DNA of 64,000 nucleotides from Cardiocondyla obscurior (Eukaryota; Arthropoda; Insecta; Hymenoptera; Formicidae): NCBI RefSeq assembly GCF_019399895.1, contig NC_091874.1, forward strand, positions 2,172,501 to 2,236,500. Reading direction: 5' to 3'. The notes under the pieces were generated by a model. It made no database searches, was not told the origin of the DNA, and worked only from the letters and a program-made list of their open reading frames with translations. The first letter of the stretch is position 1. Each line of letters starts with the position of its first letter. Below, one piece after another: positions 11,320-23,070 of the stretch. A program made the position numbers and the translations under genes.

Positions 11320-11963
11320 TTGTATTTCGATGATTTCAAAACTTCTCAAATTTAATTTTACATCTTCCTTTTCTTTTTTTTATTACATTATTTTAGGGGA
11401 CTATATTTGGATTTTAAACTCATTCGATTTTATTTTCTGCTTTTAAAAATGCTAAAAATAAATAAAAAAAAAAGTCTAGACTGTCCAGACAAGAATATTT
11501 AAAATTAACAAAAAATGTTTAACTTAAAATTCAAGTTGGAACTCAAGAAACAATTCAGTCTGTTATTATTGTCACTCAATTATCTAGCTTGTGCTGTACA
11601 CTCTATTCTTAATTACAATGGAGCTTGGACTTGTGTTACAGTGAAAGTGATGGTTTGCAGCCCTATTTTAACTATAATATTAATGACTGTCAGTATTGCG
11701 TGCGTTACATTGTCATTGCAAAGATGTGATGTATTATTAAAGTATATAATAACAATGTGGCTATAACGACACCGTTAAACAGAAGCCTATAGACATACAA
11801 ACATGCTCTACCATCAAAAAAAGGACTTTGACACTGACAGATATTGATGTACCGAGATATGTAAATATTTCTTGTGCCCTAATTAGTATATTCAGAAATC
11901 GATGGCACAGCTGACAAGTATCATTTCCTCTTACATTAGCTCGTCGGTGAGCGAATATTAATC
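11320..11963. other. Intergenic between receptor 3 and the dead receptor copy
   Basis: AT-rich. It contains an open stretch at 11515-11766 with some hydrophobic residues that resembles no receptor exon. Near the right end, TTCAGAAATCGAT (11891-11903) is a relic of the receptor promoter. No supported gene. Confidence 0.5.
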
Positions 11964-12085
11964 ATGCTAAAGAATTTTTTACGGTAGTACAACTTGAATT
12001 GAGTGCTTTTATCAGCTACAGGTCTCTGGCCTTTTCAAAGTAAGCTTGTGAGGTATTTTCTCTTTACGAAGCTACTCAAATTTAT
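11964..12085 (+). pseudogene. Odorant receptor pseudogene: decayed first exon of a fourth tandem copy
   Basis: The ATG at 11964 starts MLKNFLR, then an in-frame stop, YNLN, another stop, and VLLSATGLWPFQSKLVR, clearly the exon 1 pattern of its three neighbours (GLWPFQ signature). After about 12085 similarity stops and no exon 2 is present. The copied DNA runs directly into the 5' region of the golgin A7 gene. Two stops and the missing exons make it a dead fragment. Confidence 0.85.
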
Positions 12086-12089
12086 TATA

Positions 12090-12665
12090 TTTCAAAACAG
12101 TACTCACCGAAACAGCAGCCTGGTCGTTTCAGTTTACTTTCCATCCTTCCACACTAAGCTTTTTTCTCACGCGACGTGGAGGCTGGAGACCAAACACGCG
12201 TACGTACACTTCTCAGTTGTATTCGGAGAAGAAAAAGGAATTAAGAGGAATGAAACCGTGGAGAAGAGCATCGAAGAGAATGAGACCGTGAAGAGCCGAG
12301 AACGTCGAAGTCAACGGAAGCGCGATGAACCAAGAGAAGCCCGCCTAAGAGCTCTAACTGGAGGGAAGGGAGGGAAAAGTGCAGCGAGTGGCCGCACTGG
12401 CGGCAAAGCGAATCACGTGTTACTCGTCCGTGTTATCCGCGCATGCGTGCGTATTGTTAATGGCGGCTGCGAGTCGCGGAGTCGTGGGTCGTGGGTCCGT
12501 TCGTGCGTGCACGAGCTGACAGCAGCAGCGATTTCCTTCTGGCCGATCCCCCCGGAGTCCAGGTCGCCGCGTCCATCCGCGTGCGAGTAGGCACGACAGC
12601 CGCGACGGCAGCGAAGGTCTTTCGTCGAGAACGTGCGACAATCAACCGGCAAGACGAAGCTCAAA
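12090..12665 (+). promoter_or_regulatory. CpG-rich promoter and likely 5' UTR of the golgin A7 homologue
   Basis: Base composition changes sharply from AT-rich receptor DNA to a GC- and CpG-rich block (about 12400-12660) ending at the ATG at 12666. No TATA box is obvious. It fits a broadly expressed housekeeping promoter. The exact transcription start cannot be seen. Confidence 0.5.
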
Positions 12666-14379
12666 ATGCCACTGGTGAGTGTTTCTGTGCGTGTTTCCTC
12701 TCTCTCTCTCTCTTGCTCTCTCTCGCTCTAGAGCGTCCGACTGTCATCGCTTGGTCACTCAGCCTCGCGATCTTCCCTTCGCGGAAAACAGTTCTTTTTG
12801 TGCCTGTCGAACGATGAGAGGATCGCACCTGTGAAACGAACAATAAATAAACGATGACGATCCTGTAGCTCCTCGCGAGTCTTCGGGATTGGGTGCGGTT
12901 TTTTTTTCTTTTTTTTTTTGGTTATCTCCGAGCACGAGAAGGGTTACGTGAGCTCTTAGGATAAATCCAGGCAATTTGAAAAAAAATAATTTATTTATTT
13001 GCAAATATGTAATACGAACCGATCAGTGTTCTTATGCATGTGCTCGTGCATATTTACAAACTTGTTTGGATAGATCCTTAAAGGCAAGTTATTTGAACTT
13101 ATGGACAACTTAATCTGTCAGATAAATGTGCATCTGTTTTTATTTTTCTTTCTCAGTGAATAAAAGCATATAATGTATTACTTGTAATGGTAAGGATACC
13201 AAGAGGTTGAAACAATTAACTCTAAAAGAGAAGTCAAGACTGCAAGCATTAGTGTCAAATTTTTATTTGTTTGTGATAAAGTTTCAAGTGTTTATCTGAA
13301 ATATATTTTAAAGGGAACAGTAATGAAAGATGAATGTGTCAAAAATATGTCAATGTACCATAATTTTCTGTTATTGCTATACAACTGTTTCCAGTAGTAA
13401 ATAGTGTACTTGGTTGTAATGTTTGTTCATTGCTGCAAGTAATATTAAAATGTATATGTTCTATTTGCAAAAAGAGTGGGCAGAAATAACAGAATCTTTT
13501 TAACAAGTCTATAAATGATTGTATAATGTTACATTTTATTTTGCAGAGCTCAAAGTTGAAGAAATTGTTATATGTACTATTTGAAATAATTTTAGACGAA
13601 AGAAAAGTATGTTATGGTACACAAGTTTGATATTTGTGTTGTTATTAGCATAAACAATAATATGCCACATTGAAACAAAAATTTACTGTTAATGTGTGCA
13701 GAAGTGTTTTATGTTATAATAGAAAAGATGTAATTGTGTAATCACATATAGGTATTAAAAAGAAATAAAGATTTAATAGTAATAATGATATTGTGTATTT
13801 TTAGGGCAATCATGCTGCCCTCACGCCGTTGGAAGACATGTCAGCGGGAGGGCAGGCAGGTGGGGGGCCTCCTCAAAATTGTCAGAAAGTTTTTATACAA
13901 CGTGACTACAGCGAAGGTACTATGGTCAAGTTCCAAACGCGGTTCCCTACAGAACTGGAAAGTAGAGTGAGTATCGAGAGAAAGAATCTCTAATCTGTGC
14001 AATACACAGTTTGAAGCAGATTAATATGTTTGCTAAATGTATTTAGGAAGTATATTTATTATAAAATGTTTCCTTTTTTTTTATTTAGTTGGACAGACAA
14101 TTGTTCGAATATACGATCAATCAGTTGAACAACTACTTTGCTGAGGCAGAACGTGCCAGTTGTTCTACGTATTGCGAGAGCTGCCTATACTGTCTCACAG
14201 GTTATCTGATAAGTATATGTACCGAAACTCACTACGAAAAGTGTCTGCGTAAGGTCGCCAAGTTTGTCTGCGAGCAGAACGATCGGGTGTACAAGCCACG
14301 CGGCCTCTTGTTAACAGATCCAACTACTCGCGGGCTTAGGCTAATAGAGATCTCGGTACTGGATAGACCTGCGTCGTGA
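12666..14379 (+). CDS. Golga7: Golgin subfamily A member 7 homologue (Erf4 family)
   Basis: Exons 12666-12674 (MPL), an optional 13547-13606 (20 codons, phase 0 both ends), 13805-13966 and 14089-14379. This gives 173 codons with the small exon or 153 without; human GOLGA7 is 137. Family marks are KVFIQRDYSEGT, FQTRFPTELESR, LDRQLFEYTINQLNNYFAEAE, THYEKCLRKVAKF and RGLLLTDPTTRGLR. A Cys-rich core (CSTYCESCLYC) lies in the middle. The family forms the accessory subunit of DHHC palmitoyltransferases (with ZDHHC9 for Ras in mammals; Erf4 with Erf2 in yeast) at the Golgi. The exon at 13547 (SSKLKKLLYVLF) has good splice sites but no counterpart I know, so it may be alternative. It lies right after the receptor array and is unrelated to it. 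Confidence 0.92.
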
Positions 14380-16978
14380 CTGCATATTAGCCGATCCAGG
14401 GAGTTCTTCATGTGACCCTCCGAGCAGCACTTTAGACATTATTTCGCCAGAATCATGGACACGCACGCGTTTGTGAGTGCCTATCGGCACAATTACGGAG
14501 CGTACCGGCTGGTTTGAGTCATTTTCGCAAAATGCAGAAATGCTGCAAGGCTTAAAGGAACACGAATATTCACCAACGATGTCCCGTGGGCCGCAAGTTG
14601 TTCAAATGCACTTGTACGTTTTATCTTGCCGAATATGTGTAATGAGCTGAAACTCTTTTGTCGTCTGGTCACGCCTTGCATATCATTTCAAAAGATAAAT
14701 ACCGATTGGATAAATTAATAGTATATGGAAAAACTCACGAGAATATGCGTTAATTAATTTAGATTTGTGAAGATTTTTCTTCTAATTTTAGACATTAATT
14801 GTGACGAAGTTTATACAAGGTTGACTCAGTCGTTGCAAGAGAGTGTCGCGTTTATTCGCATTTGTGATTTTTCGATCTTAAGTGGCAACTGCTGCGTTTT
14901 CGAGGGGAGGGAAGGGGCGTGCATCAAAGTGCGTGGATGTGTAACGAAGCCGTGGCACTTCTATAAGTTCAATTTTCTATATGCGTACATGTAACATACA
15001 ACATACGAAAGTATATGGAGTATATAGGGCGAATCAGGGTGTGGTAGAGGAGTGCAAGTCGTGTTCGTACGCGCGCTGAACGATGCGAATTAGCTTACCA
15101 CGAGCCGCCACGTTGATTTGTCACGTATACGACGGGGTCTACATATTTTTTTACTGTTTATTTATGACTTTTACGGTATCACTTGCATTTAATTAATGAG
15201 ACGTGAATGAGATGCGTGTCTGCGTGAATTATTTTGCGAAGGGATGACATTCGACGTTGACGTTTGTAGCGCATTTCGTTCAGGTTCCTCGCTCTAATTA
15301 AGAACCACGATTGCGAACGAGTCTCGTTTACGACGGACGCTGACGAACAAATTTCCGAGTTCTTATCTTCCGCGATATATCTTCCATTCTGTTTGTGTAT
15401 CTGCGTATAAAAGCGTAAAAAAATCTTCTAGCATACGTACATACATTGGATGAGGTATTCAGCTTGTCGCGTCATAAAGAAATCCGAGGATTGGCTAAGG
15501 AAAGTGATGAAAAATTGTATAAAAAGCGGAGGGGCGATGTAAAAAAAAAAATAAGTTACACCATAAAATTGATTGGCATTGTGATCAAGGTGGAACCGTT
15601 TACGATGCAACTTTCGCTTTAATCCGTTCTCGTAATCGAAGCTGGCCACTCGTTACGACGCTGAATGCTTTTCGCGTTCCGTTCTTGAACTATTGTAAAT
15701 AATAATCTCAAACGATACAACGACGCAACACCATGTCTACTTTTATTTTTTTTCTTACCCGCTTGGGAGCCTAAAGTAATTGTAATACAAGTGATGCAGC
15801 GCCAAATTTTTCGGGCACGATCGCTTCAGTTAGGAGTGCATCTCGAACCGGTCTACGCTGTCGATTGACTCGATTTCTGATGCATCTTGCACGAAAAATA
15901 TGACGAGTACATGTAGGAGTTTCACGGTGACGTCGGAACTCGGGGTCCGTCGAGGCCTTTCATCGGTTTGAAAATCTCAAATTAGGCGCTTGCTACAGAC
16001 TGCATTGCGTACAACGGTATGACGATACCTTGTTCTTGATCACAATGCTCGCGGAGCCTGTTCGATGTTGCAACGCGATGTTGCCTGCTAAAGGATCTTG
16101 CCAAATAAGCGTGTCACTGCCTCGGCCGCCGAGGCTCGGCGCACAGGAAAATGACCGCGAAATCTCCGAGATCGTATAAGACGTCGAAAGAGAAGAAGAA
16201 GAAGAAAAGGGAATCCGGAGAAAATTTTTTGGGAAATTACGAGATGTTTCTTGTTAACCATTGTTTTCTCTTTTTTTTTTTCTTTTTTTTTTATCTTGGA
16301 CGTCGCAATATCACGTGCATAAGGGCTCTGACTTCATGTGCGCGAGCGCATATGTTTGAATATAATGTATATAAAGCGGATTATAATCGTCGACAGAAGA
16401 TATAGAGATATGGAAGGAAGCGAAAAGAGAAAAAAAAGGAACCGTTTGTTATACTTAATTTAATTTAGTAGGACCAATATTGGATTGAGATGATCCGTAA
16501 ACTGTAAAGGACACCATCGTACGAGTGTAATTTCTAAATGTTTTAATATTAAAAACAGCATAAAAAAAAAAAGAAAATAAATGAGAAAAATAAAAAATAC
16601 GAGTGCATTAAAGATTCACTTTCTTTTTTTTATTGAGATAACGTTTTCTTTTTCTTTTTTTGTTTTAATCCGAGTGTTACATTATAACAATTTAATCAAG
16701 CATATTTATATCTTCTCAATGATATATATATTTATAAAAATTAACAAAAATTATTACATAGAATCAACAGAAAATAATTTCTAGTATAAATAACAATTGT
16801 ATATCGATTCAATAACATTTTAAATGATAAAGAGATTGCCAATTAATAAATTAATATTTTTGAAAATCTAACGTTGCAGTATACTTGCAAAATATGTATA
16901 AAGAAAATAAATTTATATATCTTGTACTAACAAGATATATTTTGTCAATATTTCAATAATTTCAAAATGAATGTTATT
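14380..16978. other. Golgin A7 3' UTR and intergenic DNA up to the orphan gene
   Basis: No coding exon supported. The first part is probably 3' UTR. It contains T-rich and A-rich runs (for example around 16190-16300 and 16560-16660) and becomes strongly AT-rich after 16400. Confidence 0.5.
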
Positions 16979-18284
16979 CTAACATTTTGGCAAATTCTTT
17001 AATTGTTTTTGTCTTAACACAAATTCTTTATAAGTCATTTTTCCATCGTTCTTGCCACCAGTTTCAAACTCTTTGTCAAACTCTTCACGTCTGTCATATA
17101 CATCGCAATTCTGTGTACTTGTGCATCTTTCCGTACCTTTTTTTATATTTTTTACTTTACGTTTATTATCTTTAAACTCCTTTGAAGGACCTTCTGTAGT
17201 ATACAATTTATTTTTTGACGGATTTTTAAAGTCAGTTTTTCTGGAGGTGTGTTTCGTTTCCCACAAACTTTTAGTGATATCCTCCTTAACTTGCTTGTAA
17301 AGATTCTTGTAATATTCTTCAACAGTTGGAATGAATTTAAACGTAGCCCGAATAATTTTGTTGAAAAATTTACCGACGTTCTGCTCTAGATTCACATGTT
17401 GTGGTCCTACAAAAATGTTCAAGTTTTGTTATAAACTTTTTTTTGTAGTTTTGTCTGAAACGAGTGATGAAATTTCCAGTAAAAATTTGATTTTAGGCAA
17501 AATACTTACTAAATTTGTTTTTTTTTTTATTCAATGTTATCGGTGGTAGATTTATACGAAAATGAAATCTGACAGATTTCTTTGGTAATTGTAAGTGTGA
17601 TGTACTTGGAACAGAAGAGTCAAACAGTTTTTTCTGATTATCGTTGTTAGAAACAGATTTTGGCGAAGAGTTTGCACTTGTTAACTTCTCAAATTCAGTT
17701 CTCCAAGAGCTGTCGGTATTCTGATTAAGTAACACTTTCTTTTTTTTGGCTGCATATTCCTTTCGAAATTGATACTTTCGTTTTTCTGTAACATAAACAG
17801 TATTAATTCTGTGCTTTTTATTCTCTTTAGTATATGATACTTTAATATTTGAAAATTTAAAAGTACAAATATAAAAGATCATATACTTTTTTAATTATTA
17901 AACATTTTTTAATGTTACAAACTGTTTAAATTATTATCCACGTGTTTTAATTTGGTATTCTCTTCACTTTTCGAATCATTAGTGCTGCTTTTTAGGTCTT
18001 TATCTTTCGTCTTCTTTTTCTGCGTAGTTTTCCTTTTGTACTCTATTGGTAAATCTAAAACAAGTTATAAATTAATAAAACATACATATATTTTTTACAA
18101 TTTAAATTAAGAGAAGTTGCTATTAAATATATAATAATTCTTTACCTTTGTTACTTCGGTTCTCAGACGATTCTGAAGTAAATTCGGACATCAATAAACT
18201 AGATTCATAATATTTAGATTTATTTGGCGTGCTTGATAAAATACGTGATTTCTTAACATTTTCACAGATGTTCCTTCTCTTCAT
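16979..18284 (-). CDS. Lysine-rich orphan protein, four exons
   Basis: Minus-strand exons 18284-18146, 18054-17923, 17785-17510 and 17406-16979 join in frame, all introns phase 1: 975 nt, 324 codons. The protein starts MKRRNICENVKKSRILSS, is very rich in Lys, Ser and Asn, and has basic runs (KRKTTQKKKTKDKD, EYAAKKKKVLLNQ) that look like nuclear localisation signals. The last exon has a more ordered block (FFNKIIRATFKFIPTVEEYY), and the end is KEFVLRQKQLKNLPKC. There is no signal peptide or membrane segment. Consistent phases across four exons support a real gene. The donor of exon 2 (A|GTTTGT) is the weakest site. I do not recognise the family; a nuclear or chromatin-associated role is only a guess from composition. 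Confidence 0.65.
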
Positions 18285-19131
18285 TTTATATTAGATATAA
18301 TCACTTAGTGGACGTAATTAGTAAAGTATTAAATTCTTAGCAATAATTTCGACACCGAATTAAACTGTCGCGTTCCTTCAGATTCGGCGTTCACTTAGCG
18401 AGTGAGCTGATGTACGAGAGAAATCGAAAAAAGAAATTCCTCAGCTTGTTTATAAACCTTTTGGTATTCATAGTCAGTCTTATTTAGTTTGGAACCAATT
18501 ACAGAGCCGAATTATTGTTTTGAAACATTGCTTGAAATGACTTTGAAATAAGAACTGACTATGAATAGCAGCCTTGCCGCCTTCGTTCTATTACGAGGTA
18601 AACTTATACATATAATACTGTGCGTGACTGCTAATTAATTCGGATAGTTTTGTTTAATGAGAAGGCGCCATGAAAACTCTTTTATCCTATTCTTTAAAAA
18701 GCGTTTTATTAAAAATATAATAAAGCTGATAGTGGTTCAGACTTGTAAGGTATAGTTAAAAAGTTTATATGTATTTATTCATAAGTATGTATTTAAATTT
18801 TAAAGTAAGGGAGGGCAACCGACTGTAGTTTAATTACCGCTAGTGGATTGGCATCACTGTCGCTGGTGAGCTTCTTTACGTCAGTTCGTAACGCGAAAGA
18901 CGTTAACCGTTCGAAGTGGCGAATCGTCGCGTACAAGATTCGAGAATTCGCGATCGTCTCGCGTTCGTGATCGCGAAATTAAGTCTCACCGGCATACATA
19001 TGCATATCCCGCGTTTTATTAGTACGCGTGCTAATTGTCATCGCGCATCGGCGATCGGGATTTCTTGCGGGAACGAGCTCGGTTGAACGAAATCACTGTA
19101 CTTTGAACTACTCTTTGGTGTCGGGATCGAG
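18285..19131. promoter_or_regulatory. Divergent intergenic region between the orphan gene and the 19.1-kb exons
   Basis: About 850 bp separating two divergent starts. The left half is AT-rich and holds a palindromic element (18465-18567). The right half (about 18880-19080) is CpG-rich and is likely promoter and 5' UTR for the plus-strand exon at 19132. Confidence 0.45.
18465..18567. repeat. Palindromic element with 21-22 bp terminal inverted repeats
   Basis: TATTCATAGTCAGTCTTATTT at 18465-18485 is the reverse complement, with one extra base, of the sequence at 18546-18567. The interior is about 60 bp. The size suggests a short nonautonomous foldback/MITE-like element or a stable RNA hairpin. 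Confidence 0.6.
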
Positions 19132-19901
19132 ATGGTTGAGACACGATCATCGTTAGGTGCGTACTTGCCGTACAATTAACTGCGTTAATTTTGTTTCTCG
19201 CGATTAAGTATCGTCATTGAAACCGAAAAAGATGCGAAATTTCATTCGGATCGTTGCATACTTTTGTGACTTTTCTTAATCGTCTGTTGCATTATTTCAG
19301 CGTCAGGATCTGGTTTTGGAAGATCATATCGGAACTTTGGCTCGAGTTTACTTTCTCAGTCAGGACGCGGCTACAACGAAGACGCGGAGTCTGGAGGATT
19401 GTTGCTAAGTACATCATTGTAAGGCAGATATGGCATTTGCTGCGACGAGCGGCGAGAGGGAGATACAGCAGCTGGCGTACGTGACTTCCCCCTCTCTCGG
19501 CCGCCGAGTGCGGGGAGGTGTAGTAGGCCGCGTTCTCCCTCAGTCCTCTGTGACCGGTGCTCCGCAACATATCTACGCGCGTGCTTCGTGTGAGATTCGA
19601 CGCACACCACGCCATCACGTACGCTAGCCGCCGTCGCAACACCACGGACACCATTCCTGACGGTGAATATAAGTGTGTAAGTAATCATTTAATTTTTATG
19701 AATCATAAGAAACGTGAAGATTAATCAACATTGAGAAGCGTGAATAATTAATTCTCTACATTTTTTTTTCTAAAATAGATTGTGCGACTTCATCATCAGC
19801 GTCTGCTTTTGAAGATCCGAGTCGGGATTTTGGCTTGATTATATTCTCTCATCCAGGATGCGGCTACAACGAAGGCGCGGAAGCTGCAGGATCGTTGCCA
19901 G
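19132..19901 (+). CDS. First exons of an unidentified gene, with a tandemly duplicated internal exon
   Basis: An ATG at 19132 opens MVETRSSL and meets a donor after 19156 (phase 1). Exon A is 19301-19408 (36 codons, ending in residues such as GRGYNEDAESGGLLL). Exon B is 19800-19901 (34 codons, GCGYNEGAEAAGSLP). Both are open, begin CG after a CAG acceptor, end before GTACAT, and are phase 1 on both sides. Exon 1 can therefore join either, or A can join B, in frame. A and B are clearly homologous over their whole length, while the flanking introns are not. I cannot find the next exon before the Pde6 gene, so the product is unknown. It may be a long gene with distant exons, or a gene remnant. 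Confidence 0.4.
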
Positions 19902-21970
19902 GTACATATTTTTTAATTATATAATTGTCTTTAGATAAAGAGGAAGCGAGATGCCTAATCAGTATTAAGAAGTAGCACAATTAAACCTATTTGATTTTAT
20001 TTTAAAGTAGTATTTATTTTACTTTAAATTATTATAAATAGCTCAATTATTATTATAATTAGCAAGCATTTTTGAGTGTTTCGTAATTCTTTCGCTAAAG
20101 TAAAACTTTTTTAATTCGTATCGAAGAATAAAATTAAATTCAAACGCTTGATTTTAATTTTATTAAGAATCTTAAACCGTACATAATTAAAAGACCGCGT
20201 AATGACTTTTCAACGATACTGATGTGAATGAGAGATCTATATGAGAGAAGATCGTAATCAGGGTGCTTGAAATAAATTCGGCACGTTCATCTGTTTGAGC
20301 ACATCCAGATTTTATTTAACCATGTGCAACAATTTCTGATAGGCATAATTGATTCGCAGCTATATCAAAAGACTAGAAACCAGTCTCACTCTCGTGTTGC
20401 TTAACTCTCTCAGACTCACACTCGGAAAACGTAACGGCGTTTGGGAAAAGCTTCGCGGAAATAATAAGAGCGCTCTCCGACGCGATTGACTTACCACGAG
20501 GTCGGATTTCGCGATTTGATCGGGCGTGAAAAAAAAAAAAGGAAGATGCTAGATCACAGCGGGTCTTGAGATCCGCTCAAAAGTCGGTGTCTGCTCAGAT
20601 CCGGAGTGATCGCGGAACGTAGGTGGGTTTTGCTGCGAGTAATGTAGTTAACGTGTGGCTCGCCGATCTCCCGAATGTGCTCGGTGATCCGGCAAAACTC
20701 GAGCTGCGGAAATAATCGGTGGACTCGCGATCCATGCCTGTATTCGTAGATTACGAGCGTTGCGTGCACGATTTAAGACAAGTTGCTCCAGCTTTCTGGC
20801 AAATTTATCTGTGGAACGAGCATATATCTGTCTTTATCTTTCTTTTTAAATGGATAAAGATGGACATACGTTTGTCTGAGATACATTTGTCGTAAAGCTA
20901 GAACAGCCGGCCTTTTACATATCGTTGCCTCCACTTGCGAGACTTCGATGTGACGTGAGAGGACCATCGCTCGCCATCCGCTCACTTTGCATACATGTAA
21001 CTTTGCACACTTTGTAACGAGATCGAAGGATAAACACTCCTAAATCTACGCGATTGTGTCAGCGACTCTACGAGTTTAGCGTTGCGCCCCTCGAAAGTAA
21101 AATCTCACTTCGTACGGGAATAACTTCTGCCGCGTGAAGTTGCAGAAATGCGCCCCGTCTCGAAAGTATTCGTTTACAAAATTTAAACTCGCTGAAACGT
21201 TTTTATTTACAATCTCAAAACGCAATAAATTCATTTGCTTAACGTGTGCACCGCTTCGCCTCGCGGAATTCAAAATTTTACATCGTTAGGAATAAAACAT
21301 TCTTCAAGTATCTACTTACAGTTCTATGCCCATAGAACCTATGAAATATATTGTGAACTTATGTAGTCACTTTATGAAAAATTTTCGGAAAGATTTAACT
21401 ATTTAAAAATGAAGAAACCGACTTGAGGAGCAGCGCTTCTTCTAGCCTCGGTCGCAGGCCGCGCGTCCCTTCCTTTCCTCGGTGTCGCGGAGATCGCTCT
21501 TGAGGGGAAAAAGTCTGAGACGAGAAAACAATTAAGCCACGTGTCGTTTCCGCATCCGCGGCGCGGCGGCGTGTCCGCGCGAGTCTCCGGTTTGCACGTC
21601 TTCGATTCAGCAAAGCTTCGTCGTCGTCGGTCCCCTCTGCACGCCGAACTGTATAGCCTAGAACATCGTCGTGATGTGATACAAAAAGATTGTCAGAATT
21701 AATTCATCGTCGTCTGCCCGACACATTCACACGTAACACAGCACGCTTCTTCACGTTCTACGGGATTGCGATTGTGAGCAGGGTCGTCGCGAGACGCGAC
21801 GACCAGTCGTCGAGTTCTCTAGTTACCTAGCCACTGACTAAGCATATGTTGTTAATTTACGTTATACCGTTGTTCTACGCGCTATCACTTTAAATCTACG
21901 AGCAACAGTCTTCTCGGGATCCGACGAATGCCCTCGCGCGATATACGCCTCGTGAGATCACCTACTCCCG

Positions 21971-22005
<35 letters not shown>

Positions 22006-23070
22006 ATTATTCGATCATATCCTGTTCCTCTCTTCGGGGCTGCGTGATTCATCGTCTTTGTCCTACGAAAATCCACCGTCTCGTTAATTACTTCGGTATT
22101 TTGATTCGTCGTTTTCTACGTCTGGCAATGAAGAGAGCGGAAAATGCGCCGGAATCATCTGTAACTCTTTTCTTTTTTTTTTGAGCGTATTTTCCTTTCC
22201 GATAATATTTTCCAAAAGTTACGTAAATATTCGTTTGTCTGGTTCTACAATCTTCTCGCTCGCACTAAGTGTTACACGACGCCAAATCTTGAGTACTTTG
22301 ATTCGAATTCGTGTCTAATTTAATTGAACAATATCGAAACTCTTATTTCCATTTATTTTCCTTTGCTTGAAATAAAATGAGCAGTGACGAGTGTATTATA
22401 ACGAACTTTTCGATAATTAATTCAGCTTCTTGAAATGTAAATTATCACATGTCCGTTTTCTTTCGTTCTTTCGCATTGGCAATTACTCTTACTCGAACGT
22501 CATTTCTTTTTGCTGTCGATATTGTCAGTTTTCTCAGATCTATAATTAAATGCGTTTTCTGAAACAAATATTTAGCTTACACAAAATTGCTAAATTTATC
22601 GTTACCTTGCATTGCTTACTCTTTTCTGTCTTTTTTTCTTATTTCGGTTAATCTTAAATCTGATAAAATGCGATCTCGATTAAAAGATCATGTGTAATTA
22701 ATTTTTTTGCAAGTGTCAATAAATATTTCTCTCTTTTAAGAATTCTTCTAAAAGATTCCGTATCCCGTAAGTGTTTCGCTGCAATTAAAAGCAGCCGCGG
22801 TAGGGCTTCCTTGAGACGATCCGTTTGGTATGATTTTATCCTTCGAAAGTAATCTGATTTAGTTATTCTTCTAGGAGTGATTTCTAGGTTTTCCCTAAAG
22901 CTTTCCTTTCGACGACAGAATCCGTCAAACTTCAGCCGCCAGGCAATTTCAACGTTAAAGATTCCATCTTCCACGGCCTGCGAGCTGTAACGTGTTTCAT
23001 ATCGTTGCCAAGTATAGTCGTTCGTTGGCCATCACTCGGGGATGCTCTCGAGCGTTGTCGAAGTTAGCCG
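19902..23070. other. Gene-free stretch between the duplicated exons and the Pde6 3' end
   Basis: No protein-coding exon that I can support. It may be intron of the 19.1-kb gene and, near 22.9-23.07 kb, the 3' UTR of Pde6. It contains CpG-richer segments (20.4-20.7, 21.4-21.8 kb) and a long T run (about 21970-22005). Confidence 0.4.

Noticed and set aside
11515..11766. Hydrophobic 83-codon frame after receptor 3
   Set aside because: It does not resemble any exon of the neighbouring receptors, and no splice continuation or family mark is visible.
12003..12590. Open frame of 195 codons overlapping the dead receptor exon and the golgin promoter
   Set aside because: It starts inside the receptor pseudogene and runs by chance into the CpG-rich 5' region of the golgin gene.
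22654..22974. Minus-strand 106-codon frame just after the Pde6 stop
   Set aside because: Pde6 ends cleanly at the CAAX box. The downstream frame has no recognisable content and is probably 3' UTR.
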